A DNA stretch of 17,753 nucleotides from an uncultured Verrucomicrobium sp. Its GTDB lineage: Bacteria; Verrucomicrobiota; Verrucomicrobiia; Methylacidiphilales; GAS474. Below the pieces are notes generated by a model. That model had not been told where the DNA came from. It did no database searches and saw only the letters and a program-made list of their open reading frames with translations. The translations under genes and the position numbers were made by a program. Below, one piece after another: positions 1-6,757 of the stretch; within the stretch, counting starts at the first letter, position 1, and each line of letters begins with the position of its first letter. The stretch spans positions 1 through 17,753 of the forward strand of contig CAISZB010000449.1 in NCBI GenBank assembly GCA_903889845.1, written 5' to 3'.

Positions 1-4
1 CCTT

Positions 5-35
5 AGAAACTGTTTAGAATCTCCGGCGGGCCGCG
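5..35 (+). repeat. Dispersed repeat, left copy
   Basis: This 31-base stretch recurs at 17590-17620 with 29 of 31 bases identical; the first 22 bases are the same in both. It is followed directly by GC-rich hairpin sequence. A TAG triplet at 4-6 next to the repeat may be the end of a gene lying outside the window, as the right copy starts on the bactofilin stop codon. That parallel is inference. Confidence 0.75.
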
Positions 36-56
36 CCGGAGGGGCTGCGCCCCTCC
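23..56. repeat. Two adjacent GC-rich hairpins (REP-like or terminator)
   Basis: CCGGCG (23-28) pairs with CGCCGG (34-39). GGAGGGGC (38-45) pairs perfectly with GCCCCTCC (49-56) around a 3-base loop. They follow the dispersed repeat and would fold well in RNA or as a DNA cruciform. There is no strong T-run on either side, so a role as terminator or REP-like repeat is inferred. Confidence 0.5.
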
Positions 57-78
57 CCGTAGGCGCGCGCGACGCCGC

Positions 79-248
79 ATGCCTGAATGGCACGCAAGGA
101 AGCGCGCAACACCCGGGGTGTGGCGGAGAACCCCGGCCCGGAGGGTTGCGTCGATTTTGGCCGGTTGGCTTTGTTGCCGAATCTTGGCAGGCCATCCAGG
201 CATCGCCTCCGATTCGGCGTCGCGCCACCCAGCCAAAATCGGCGCAAC
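79..248. repeat. Non-coding region with nested inverted repeats
   Basis: Bases 145-169 are the imperfect reverse complement of 224-248 (22 of 25 positions). Inside them, GCCGAATC (176-183) is the exact reverse complement of 211-218, giving one long interrupted hairpin. A further pair, 79-91 against 191-203 (12 of 13), offers an alternative fold. Open frames across 1-321 look like chance products of the GC content. No convincing gene is seen before 322. It resembles a MITE-like or other genomic repeat, but no mobility signature such as a target duplication is visible. Confidence 0.55.
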
Positions 249-321
249 GCGGCCCGCCGCAATGCGCTAACAGGACCTCGTCCATCCCGTTCCGTAGAAA
301 TTATTTGCACATGGAGGAGAA

Positions 322-1188
322 GTGCCGTTTATTACGGCGCGTCCCGAACGGAAAAATGGATTCGGGACCGTCCCTATGCCCCTGCGTACCCCAGCCGAGA
401 AGAAGACGGCGAAACAGTTTCTCAAGAAGCTCGGCCTCCGCCTGGCCGCCGCCGCGGCCGTCACCAGCCGCTATCCCTGCCTCTGCCTGAAGGGCCGTTG
501 CCCCGACAGCAAGCGCCCGCTGAGCGAGCAGGTCCCCGTGCCGAAGCACGACGCCGTCCTCCTCTTCGACGAGGTCACCTTCGGCATCCTCGCCGACCTC
601 ATCGAGGAGATGGCCTCCGAGGCGGGCGCGGGCGAGTGGACCTCGACCGTCGGTCACTTCGACGACTTCACCGCCCTGCGGCCGCGCTACGCCGCCCTGG
701 GGAAGACCCTCGACACCGTACGCGCCTGGGGCGTCGGCCCCGCGCCGAAGAAGGGCATCCCGGGCGTCGACCTCCTCGCCGTCGAGAGCCGCTCCCTGGC
801 CCGCTACCGCCTCGTCCTCTACCGCGGCCCGAAGGTCAGCGCCGTCCTCCTCGCGAAGGAAGTCGCCCCGGTCCGCAAAAAAGTGAAGGGGAAGCCGGGC
901 ATCACCTGCCGCCGCTACATCGGTTTCTACAGCTTCTGCCCCTACCTCCTCCTCTCCCTGCGCCGCCGCCTCCACCTTGTCGGGTGCGGCCTCGACTGCA
1001 TGGTCAAGCATTGGGAAAAATCGTTCGACCTCCCCGCCGTCACCCCCGCCGACCTCGCCTTCCTCACCGGGGCCCATGCCGATGGGGCAGCCCTAGCGGC
1101 CGCCCCCGCGCCGCCGAAGCCGAGGAATCCGCCGAAGCCGACGAAAAAGACCCCCGCCAAAAGGCCCAAGACCGCGAGCCGGAAGTAG
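322..1188 (+). CDS. Hypothetical protein, possible DICT-like sensory domain
   Basis: The protein has 288 residues from a GTG start at 322. That start is chosen because a GGAGGAG ribosome site ends two bases before it; an ATG at 376 with poorer context is the alternative. Residues of about 70-220 alternate hydrophobic strands and helices (LLFDEVTFGILADLIEE, then a VGHFDDFTALRPRYAALG segment, then LVLYRGPKVSAVLLAKEV and YIGFYSFCPYLLLSLRRRL). This pattern resembles the DICT domain that accompanies signalling outputs in cyanobacteria; I make that match by eye and it is weak. A CLCLKGRC cluster near residue 53 could bind metal. The C-terminal 40 residues are a Pro/Lys/Ala-rich basic tail, probably disordered. 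There is no signal peptide or membrane segment. It ends 4 bases before the convergent YceI gene. Confidence 0.7.
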   Translation: MPFITARPERKNGFGTVPMPLRTPAEKKTAKQFLKKLGLRLAAAAAVTSRYPCLCLKGRCPDSKRPLSEQVPVPKHDAVLLFDEVTFGILADLIEEMASEAGAGEWTSTVGHFDDFTALRPRYAALGKTLDTVRAWGVGPAPKKGIPGVDLLAVESRSLARYRLVLYRGPKVSAVLLAKEVAPVRKKVKGKPGITCRRYIGFYSFCPYLLLSLRRRLHLVGCGLDCMVKHWEKSFDLPAVTPADLAFLTGAHADGAALAAAPAPPKPRNPPKPTKKTPAKRPKTASRK

Positions 1189-1192
1189 ATCG

Positions 1193-1834
1193 TTATGTGC
1201 CGGTGCCGGTGCCAGTGCCGGAAGGGAGCGCGAAGGCGAACCGGTATTCGACGTGGACCTTCGTGCCGACGGTCATGAATCCCTCCCGGATCTGGGGGAG
1301 GCCGTGCTTCAGGGTGTCGACGTCGATCTTGCCCGTGACGATGAGTTTTCCGTTTTCGGTCCAGGCCTGGGCCTCGCCGGAGAGGGGTTCCCCTTTGTCG
1401 TTGAGGAGGAAGGTGCCGGTGACCTGATAGCGGGCGGGGTGGTCGGCGGTGGCTTTGAGATAGCCGCCTTCGATCGCCTTGACGCTGTCGAGGCGGAAGG
1501 AGGCGGAGGGATGGAGGGGAATGCCGAGCCAGTCGTCCATCTTCCGGTCCCGCTCGGCATGGAAGGTGGTGAGGGAGGCGGTCTTGAAATTCAGCGTCGC
1601 ATGCTGGAGGGACGGGGTGGAGGCGGAGGCCGCATCGAAGACGGCCGTCCCGGCAAACGAACCCGCCTTGCCTTCGAAATTGTGGAGGAACGATTCCCCG
1701 ACGAAGCGGACGAAGCTGTCCTTGGGATCGAGGGGAACCTCGGTTTGCGCCCGGGCCGGGGCCGGGACCCAAAGCCCGAAGGCCAAAAGGAGCAGGGTAC
1801 CGCAGATCGAACCGGACGCGCCACGAGAGTTCAT
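1193..1834 (-). CDS. YceI family periplasmic protein
   Basis: This 213-residue protein starts with a clear Sec signal peptide: a hydrophobic core LLLLAFGLW and a probable cut after PARA, so the mature protein begins near QTEV. The rest has the YceI lipocalin-like barrel pattern: VRFVGESFLHNFEGKAGSFAG early, then H-rich DRKMDDWLGIPLHPSASF, then YQVTGTFLLNDKGEPLS. YceI proteins bind polyisoprenoid or amide lipids in a barrel; the ligand here is unknown. The reading frame stays open far upstream, but the signal peptide fixes ATG at 1834. AGGAGGAGG lies 16 bases upstream, farther than usual. The C-terminus is an odd Gly-Thr repeat encoded by hexamer repeats. A prenyl synthase is encoded in the window, but any functional link is speculative. 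Confidence 0.9.
   Translation of the reverse strand: MNSRGASGSICGTLLLLAFGLWVPAPARAQTEVPLDPKDSFVRFVGESFLHNFEGKAGSFAGTAVFDAASASTPSLQHATLNFKTASLTTFHAERDRKMDDWLGIPLHPSASFRLDSVKAIEGGYLKATADHPARYQVTGTFLLNDKGEPLSGEAQAWTENGKLIVTGKIDVDTLKHGLPQIREGFMTVGTKVHVEYRFAFALPSGTGTGTGT
1197..1219. repeat. GTGCCG hexamer repeat at the 3' end of the YceI gene
   Basis: Four near-perfect copies of the hexamer GTGCCG run to the YceI stop codon and encode an alternating Gly-Thr tail. Whole-hexamer slippage would change the tail length without shifting the frame. Confidence 0.6.
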
Positions 1835-1884
1835 GCCATCCGGTATGGCCCCTCCTCCTGAACGTTTCCTGTACGGGGCATGAA

Positions 1885-1928
1885 TTCTCCTTCGTCCCTC
1901 TCGCCCTCGCGAGAGGGACGAAGGAGAA
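1885..1928 (-). terminator. Perfect 20-bp stem-loop between two minus-strand genes
   Basis: Bases 1885-1904 are the exact reverse complement of 1909-1928, with a 4-base CCTC loop. It lies 18 bases past the stop of the small EF-hand gene and about 50 bases before the YceI start. Its place suggests a terminator or mRNA-stabilising hairpin for the upstream gene. There is no proper T-run, so intrinsic termination is not certain. Confidence 0.6.
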
Positions 1929-1946
1929 AGCATCGCTTGCAGCCGA

Positions 1947-2234
1947 TCAGCTCGCGGAATAAACCTTGGCCAATTGCTGCTGCTGGAAGGCCCGGGCGGA
2001 GACCGCCGCCGAGTCCTTGTCGGGTTGCCCCGCCTTGTCGACGTCGCCATCGTGGTCGGAGTCGAGGCCGGCGCTGCTGGCGGCCTTGCTGGCGCTGAGG
2101 GTGACGGAATCGGCCGGAAGGGACGCCCCTCCGGAGGTTGCTGCGGGTTTGGCGCTGCTGCTGGCCACCTTCGGGCTGTTCGCCTGGGTCGCGACGGCAT
2201 ACTGGGCCGTACTGACGCTTGAAATGCTGCTCAT
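1947..2234 (-). CDS. Small Ser/Ala-rich protein with one EF-hand-type loop
   Basis: The product is 95 residues. It starts at ATG 2234 with AGGAG well placed (2242-2246). The first two thirds are rich in Ser, Ala and Val (SVTLSASKAASS) and low in structure. Around residues 57-68 is the calcium-loop sequence DSDHDGDVDKAG, which has Asp at loop positions 1, 3, 5, 7 and 9 and Gly at 6, but lacks the acidic residue at position 12, as in dockerin-like or partial EF-hands. There is no classical signal peptide. The gene sits alone, 128 bases downstream of the histidine kinase stop and ahead of a strong hairpin. Another small calcium-loop protein is encoded at 11859-12281, with a similar Ser/Gly-rich N-terminus. 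The function is unknown; calcium binding is inferred. Confidence 0.75.
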   Translation of the reverse strand: MSSISSVSTAQYAVATQANSPKVASSSAKPAATSGGASLPADSVTLSASKAASSAGLDSDHDGDVDKAGQPDKDSAAVSARAFQQQQLAKVYSAS

Positions 2235-2279
2235 GATCTTTCTCCTGGTTGGTGGGTCTCCCTCCTTGGAAGGGGGACC

Positions 2280-2348
2280 GGGGGTTCATTTCCTATCCCT
2301 TACTTCGGATCGGAAAGTGTACCGAAGCTGAACACCCCATGAATCCCC
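2280..2348. repeat. Stem-loop pair ahead of the small EF-hand gene
   Basis: Bases 2280-2289 pair with 2339-2348 (one G-U wobble). Inside, CTTCGG (2303-2308) pairs with CCGAAG (2322-2327). It occupies the 128-base gap between the histidine kinase stop and the 95-residue gene. It could end the long operon or shape the 5' leader of the small gene. No T-run supports a standard terminator. Confidence 0.35.
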
Positions 2349-2362
2349 CGCTTTTTTGCGCG

Positions 2363-3763
2363 CTATTTCGGGGAGGAAAGCGGGACGTCGAAGAGGACGC
2401 GGAGTCCGGGGCCGGGCGTCCGGTTTTCGGCCCAAATCCGGCCCTGATGCAGTTCGACGATGTTTCGGCTGATCGCCAGCCCGAGTCCCGTGCCGCTTTC
2501 GGCGTCCTTCGGCGCGGCGGCCTCTCCTTCACCCACTTCCCGCACGAAGGGATCGAAGATGACCTCCAGCTTTCCCTCGGGAAGCCCGGGCCCCTCGTCC
2601 TCGACGGCGACCCGCCAGACCCCGTTCCCGACCGACGAGAGGAGGCGGACCTTCCGCCCCCCCGGCGCGGCATTGAGGGCGTTCGAGATCAGATTGAGAA
2701 GTACCTGGCGGATCAGGGAGGCATCGATCAGGACGAGGCCCTCGTCGTTTTGTTCGATCGCGAAACGGCTGCCCCGATCCTCGCACAGCACTTCGGCATC
2801 GTCCCGGAAGGCCTCGACGAATTCCCGGACCTGCACCGGCTGGCGCTGGATCTGGGCGACCCCCGCCTGGGAACGGGCCAGGAAGAGCAGCTTGTCGATG
2901 ACTGTGCCGAGCCGCGCGATTCCCTCCAACTGCTGTTGCAGCGCCTCCTCCTGCGCCGGGCCCAGGCGACCGTGAAGCAGCAGCTTTTCCGACTGGAGCC
3001 GGATGATGGAAAGCGGGGTCTTGAGTTCGTGGGAAGCCTTTCCCGCGAACCCCTGCAATTGCTGGAAGGAGAACTCCAGCCGGTCGAACATCTGGTTGAG
3101 CAGCCGGATCAACTGGCCGATCTCGTCCTTCGCCCCGGCATCGGGAATCCGCTCGCTGAGGTTGTCGACCCGGATGCGGTCGGCGGTCTTCTGGATGCGG
3201 TTGATGGGGGCGAAGGCGAGCCGGGTCAGGCTGTAGCCGAAGAAGACGCTCAAAATCACGATCATCCCCAGCATGACGAGGCTCACCTGGTCGTAGCTGT
3301 GGAGGAGGTTGCGGGTGGGCTGGAGGGAGGAGGCGATGATGACCTCCAAGCCGTTGCGATGAAAATGGGAGAGGCGCAGGCAGCCGAATTCGGAAGGGCC
3401 GTCGGCGGTTTCGTTCTCGACGCCCGGAGGGGCGGACGGAAGCACGGTGCCGTGCAGGTTGGCCGACTGGAACAAGACCTTGTTGTCGGGGCCGGCCTGG
3501 ATCTGGAAGAAATAGAGCTGGGTGTCGATCTGGATGTGCCGGGCCACGTCCCGGAAGGTCTCCGGATCGATCGTCCCGGTCAGGCTCTTTTCGGAGTCGT
3601 CCAGTTTCTCCGAGATTTCCTGCCATTCGGCGGCGTTGAGGAGGTCGATCCCGTGGATCAGTTCCTTTTCGAGGAGCCACCTCCCGGCCAGCAAAACGAA
3701 GACCATCGTCCCGGCGATGGCGACGATGTACCAGGCGGTCAGGCGGGTCCGGAACGATTTCAT
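2363..3763 (-). CDS. Membrane sensor histidine kinase (HAMP, heavy-metal-sensor-like)
   Basis: The protein is 466 residues. ATG 3763 overlaps the response regulator stop as ATGA. TM1 spans about 10-30 and TM2 about 160-180, enclosing a periplasmic sensor of about 130 residues. HAMP follows (about 181-235, with the LAFAPINRI entry). The phospho-acceptor is His245 in ASHELKTP. The ATPase domain shows the N box (NLISNALNAAPGG, about 357-369), DEGPGLP (G1), the F box FDPFVR and GTGLGLAISRNIV (G2). The layout matches CusS/IrlS-like kinases that pair with OmpR-type regulators. The periplasmic domain has His, Cys and several acidic residues, but no metal motif I can name. As the last gene of the long operon, it probably senses a cue tied to the redox module; the ligand is unknown. 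Confidence 0.93.
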   Translation of the reverse strand: MKSFRTRLTAWYIVAIAGTMVFVLLAGRWLLEKELIHGIDLLNAAEWQEISEKLDDSEKSLTGTIDPETFRDVARHIQIDTQLYFFQIQAGPDNKVLFQSANLHGTVLPSAPPGVENETADGPSEFGCLRLSHFHRNGLEVIIASSLQPTRNLLHSYDQVSLVMLGMIVILSVFFGYSLTRLAFAPINRIQKTADRIRVDNLSERIPDAGAKDEIGQLIRLLNQMFDRLEFSFQQLQGFAGKASHELKTPLSIIRLQSEKLLLHGRLGPAQEEALQQQLEGIARLGTVIDKLLFLARSQAGVAQIQRQPVQVREFVEAFRDDAEVLCEDRGSRFAIEQNDEGLVLIDASLIRQVLLNLISNALNAAPGGRKVRLLSSVGNGVWRVAVEDEGPGLPEGKLEVIFDPFVREVGEGEAAAPKDAESGTGLGLAISRNIVELHQGRIWAENRTPGPGLRVLFDVPLSSPK

Positions 3764-4425
3764 GCGAGTTGGTACCCGACGCCCCGGAGGGTCTTGAAGA
3801 AGGGTTTGTCGTCGACCGTCTCGATTTTTTTCCGCAGACGGCGCATGTAGACGTCGATCAGGTTCGTGTCGAAGTCGTAGGAGAGATCCCAGATTTTCTC
3901 CGAGATCATCGCCCGGGTGAGGACCCGTCCCGGGTTCTGCATGAAGAGTTCGAGGAGGGCGAATTCCTTCGCGGTCAGGTCGATCGTCCGCTCCCCCCGC
4001 CGCACGATCCGGCCCAGGATGTCGAGGCGGAGGTCGCGGTGCTCGAAGACGGCGGTCTTCGTCTCCGACTGCCGCCGCAACAGGGCCCGCACCCGGGCCA
4101 GCAACTCCTCGAAGCTGAACGGCTTCGCCAGGTAGTCGTCGGCGCCCAGGTTGAGGCCGGTGACCCGGTCGTGGGTCGCATCGCGGGCGCTGAGGATCAA
4201 TACCGGATGGTTGAAGCCGTTCACCCGCCAATCCTGGAGCAGCTTCAGCCCGTCCTCGTCGGGCAGGTTGAGGTCGAGGATCGCGATATCGTAGGGATTC
4301 TCCGCGAGGGCGTCCTGGGCCGCCCGGGCCGTGCGGACCCACGTGGCCGAATAGCCGACCTCTTCGAGCCCCTTCTGGACGAATTGGCCGACTTTCCGCT
4401 CATCTTCGACGACTAGGACTCTCAT
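3760..4425 (-). CDS. OmpR/CusR-type response regulator
   Basis: This 221-residue protein has a receiver domain (1-115) and a winged-helix DNA-binding domain (about 125-221). In the receiver, the acidic pair is E7 D8, the phosphorylation site is Asp51 in DIAILDLNLPDEDG, and the conserved Lys is K101 in AKPFSF. The output domain shows LTAKEFALLELFMQNPGRVLTR, then DTNLIDVYMRRLRKKI and the terminal TLRGVGYQL, as in the OmpR/PhoB class. Its ATG overlaps the stop of the cytochrome fusion gene as ATGA, and its stop overlaps the kinase ATG the same way, so the three are translationally coupled. It probably controls the operon or a target elsewhere. No operator can be assigned. Confidence 0.96.
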   Translation of the reverse strand: MRVLVVEDERKVGQFVQKGLEEVGYSATWVRTARAAQDALAENPYDIAILDLNLPDEDGLKLLQDWRVNGFNHPVLILSARDATHDRVTGLNLGADDYLAKPFSFEELLARVRALLRRQSETKTAVFEHRDLRLDILGRIVRRGERTIDLTAKEFALLELFMQNPGRVLTRAMISEKIWDLSYDFDTNLIDVYMRRLRKKIETVDDKPFFKTLRGVGYQLA

Positions 4426-6341
4426 GGTTTTGGGGAATGGGGATTCTTTGCTTTGGCGCCCAGCGCATCGACGTAGGCGGCCAGGGCCAGCACGTCGGCA
4501 TCGGAAAAGGATTCATGCCCCGGCATCGATGTTCCGGGCGCGCCGAACTTGACGACGCGGGCCAGGCCGACGACGCGGTCGTTTGCGGCCACGAATTCCC
4601 ACTTTGCCTTAACCAGGTCGCGGGGCCCCTCGTCGCCCCCGACCTGGGAGGCCAGGGGGCCGTTGCCCCGGCCTTCGATCCCGTGACAGACGGCGCAATT
4701 CTTCTCGAAGAGTTCTCCGGCGCGGGCGGAAGACACGGGCATGACGCCCTCCTTCGGGCGCCACGCGGCGATCTCCTCCCGACGCTGCGGCACCGTCTCG
4801 GCGCCCAGGCTCTGGAGGTAGAGGAGGAGGGCTTCGCCTCTCCGTCCGTCCCCCTCGAACAGGGAGACATAGGACGGCATCGGCGAGCCGGGGGAAAACA
4901 CCTGCGGCGCTTCCAGATGGAGCCGGTTCCAGAAGATCGAGCGCCGGTTGCCGATGTTTTGGAGATCGGGGCCTTGGCGCCGGTTGCCGATCAGGGGCGG
5001 GGCGGCGCTCACCGCAGCGGAAGCGGTTGTGGCAGGCCCCCAGAGCGTCTCGTCCGGGGAACCGGGACGGACATACTGGGAATGGCACGCCATGCACCCT
5101 TCGGCGATGTAAACCTGGCGCCCGAGGGCGATCCCCTCCGGTGCGCTCTCGGGCCTCGTTTGCATGGTCTCCTCAACGTAGATCAACGCCAGCAATAACA
5201 CGATTCCAAAGAGGGGCACCGCCCGTTCCCTTCGCCGCAACCACTCCCCCGGCGTCACCCCCCAGAGCACCGTCGCGCCCGCAGCGCCGAGGAACCACCC
5301 CGGGATGCCGTGAAGATGCTGCGCCATGCCGATGCCGAGGGCGGAGGCGATCCATCCGGCCAGCGCATAGGTCCAGGCCGCCCGCGCGTCGGGATCGTTC
5401 GTTCCTCGTCCCGCCGAGGGAAAGAGCAGGAGCGCCGTCGAATACAGGGAGACCCCGCCCGCGTAAAACCAGGGCGCGAGAGGGTGGAACGCCGCGGAAC
5501 CCAGGCAGCCAATCCCCGCGGCCAGGCTTCCGAAAGCCCCCGCCACGACGACCCGCCAGCCTCCCCGATCCAGGAGGAATCCGGCCAGCACGGCCGCGGC
5601 AAAATGGATGAGACTGTTCTCCTCCTGCCGGATCGCCCCCGCCCAGGCCCAGCGATTGAGGGCGGGGGTCGCCTGAATGACGAGGAACGCCGCCGAGTCG
5701 AGCCAGACCAGGGCGAAGAAAACGGCGAGCCCCGACCCGAGCGGAAAGGGAGCCGGCTTGGGAGAAGCCGACGCCGGTTCGCTCCGTTCCGGCCTGGAGA
5801 GCGAGAGGAGAATCCCTCCCACGAGGCACCCTGCGGAAGCCATCCAAGCCTGACTTGCGGGCGAGGCGGAAAAGACGACCGGGAGATTCGCGACTCCGTA
5901 AGCCAACCCCGTGGCGAGGCCCGCCTTCAAGCCCAGGCGCTTCGTCCCGAAGAAGGTGCCCAGCCGGGCCGCGCAGGTCACCGTCAGCATCCCCAGCGCC
6001 CCGCCGATCCCCGCGGCCACGGCGAAAAAGAGTCCCGCCCCGACAGCCCGCGTCGCACTCCATCCCACCATGGCGCACACGAGCAGCGCGATCCTCGCTA
6101 GACGACGCGGCCCGAGTCGGCGCAACAGCCAAGGCGCAAGGAAGCTTCCCAGGAGGCCGCTTCCCCCCATCACCGCCATCACCGGGCGGAGAACCTCCCC
6201 GCCCGCTCCCTTTTCCGCGAGATGGAGAAAGGCGAACTGGGCGAAAATGAGGAAATAGAAATAAACCCCGGCGACGACGAAGATGCCCGTCACGCCCCAG
6301 TCCGACCGGGCCGCGGAAGGGGAGTCAGCGCCGGTCTTCAT
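4422..6341 (-). CDS. MFS-like transporter fused to CcoO-like and second cytochrome c domains
   Basis: This is one uninterrupted 639-residue chain. Residues about 15-370 form about 12 membrane helices with MFS-like features (FLAPWLLRRLGPRRLARIALL after helix 2, and a hydrophilic mid-loop at about 182-200). A further anchor helix (about 376-390) leads into a domain like FixO/CcoO of cbb3 oxidase: GRQVYIAEGCMACHSQYVRPG with heme site C416-C419-H420, then QGPDLQNIGNRRS, HLEAPQVFSPGSPMPSY with likely axial Met488. A third domain has heme site C549-C552-H553 and a probable ligand Met606 in GTSMPGH, like the CcoP or class I cytochromes. The heme domains should face the periplasm. The start at 6341 makes ATGA with the preceding gene. 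Canonical CcoO and CcoP are separate proteins. Whether the MFS-like part transports anything is unknown. Confidence 0.88.
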   Translation of the reverse strand: MKTGADSPSAARSDWGVTGIFVVAGVYFYFLIFAQFAFLHLAEKGAGGEVLRPVMAVMGGSGLLGSFLAPWLLRRLGPRRLARIALLVCAMVGWSATRAVGAGLFFAVAAGIGGALGMLTVTCAARLGTFFGTKRLGLKAGLATGLAYGVANLPVVFSASPASQAWMASAGCLVGGILLSLSRPERSEPASASPKPAPFPLGSGLAVFFALVWLDSAAFLVIQATPALNRWAWAGAIRQEENSLIHFAAAVLAGFLLDRGGWRVVVAGAFGSLAAGIGCLGSAAFHPLAPWFYAGGVSLYSTALLLFPSAGRGTNDPDARAAWTYALAGWIASALGIGMAQHLHGIPGWFLGAAGATVLWGVTPGEWLRRRERAVPLFGIVLLLALIYVEETMQTRPESAPEGIALGRQVYIAEGCMACHSQYVRPGSPDETLWGPATTASAAVSAAPPLIGNRRQGPDLQNIGNRRSIFWNRLHLEAPQVFSPGSPMPSYVSLFEGDGRRGEALLLYLQSLGAETVPQRREEIAAWRPKEGVMPVSSARAGELFEKNCAVCHGIEGRGNGPLASQVGGDEGPRDLVKAKWEFVAANDRVVGLARVVKFGAPGTSMPGHESFSDADVLALAAYVDALGAKAKNPHSPKP

Positions 6342-6757
6342 CGGAAGTCGGGGGGGAAAAACCCCATGGAGATCAGGAGAAGCTGGAGAAGCGCCCACTC
6401 CGCATCGATGCCCGCGACGAAGGCCCAGCGCAACGGCAGTTGCCCTGCGGCCATCGCGGCGGCGAGGAAAAGGGCCACCGCCAAGCGGAAGAGCGCCGTC
6501 ACCTCCCAGACGACCCGGATCGGGAAAATCGCGCCGCTCCATTTCCACGAGGCGATGCCGTAAAAATAGGCGAGGCCAACCATCCCGACGAAGACGCCGA
6601 GGTAGCGGACAAAGACCGCGTCCGCCGGGACCGGCGTGGCCAACAGCGAAAGAGTCCAGGCAGGGCCGACGAGCAGAAAAACCCCGGCGAGAAAATCCCC
6701 GAGACCGGCGCAGAGACTGACGGCAAGGATGACGAGGTGGGAGCGACGTGATTTCAT
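6338..6757 (-). CDS. Small four-helix membrane protein of the redox operon
   Basis: The product is 139 residues. I chose ATG 6757 because it overlaps the CcoN-like stop as ATGA; an in-frame ATG at 6781 is the alternative. Four hydrophobic stretches (about 7-38, 48-66, 84-103 and 118-133) predict an integral membrane protein with short loops. Conserved-looking residues include FVRYLGVFVGMVGLAYFYGIASW and a basic N-terminus. I do not recognise a named family. It has no His pair, CxxCH or other cofactor motif. Its place between the CcoN-like gene and the cytochrome fusion is where an accessory subunit would be expected, so a structural role in the complex is likely but unproven. Confidence 0.82.
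   Translation of the reverse strand: MKSRRSHLVILAVSLCAGLGDFLAGVFLLVGPAWTLSLLATPVPADAVFVRYLGVFVGMVGLAYFYGIASWKWSGAIFPIRVVWEVTALFRLAVALFLAAAMAAGQLPLRWAFVAGIDAEWALLQLLLISMGFFPPDFR

Noticed and set aside
79..490. Short overlapping plus-strand frames before and into the first gene
   Set aside because: They cross inverted repeats, have Arg/Pro-rich shadow composition, and overlap the better-supported frame from 322.
1835..2200. Upstream extension of the YceI reading frame
   Set aside because: The extension reads a Pro/Arg/Ser-rich shadow of the 95-residue gene, and a signal peptide starts cleanly at 1834.
2249..3850. Long plus-strand open frame opposite the histidine kinase
   Set aside because: It is the antisense shadow of a kinase with all its motifs. 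The product is a charged, low-complexity sequence with no family features, as expected in GC-rich DNA.
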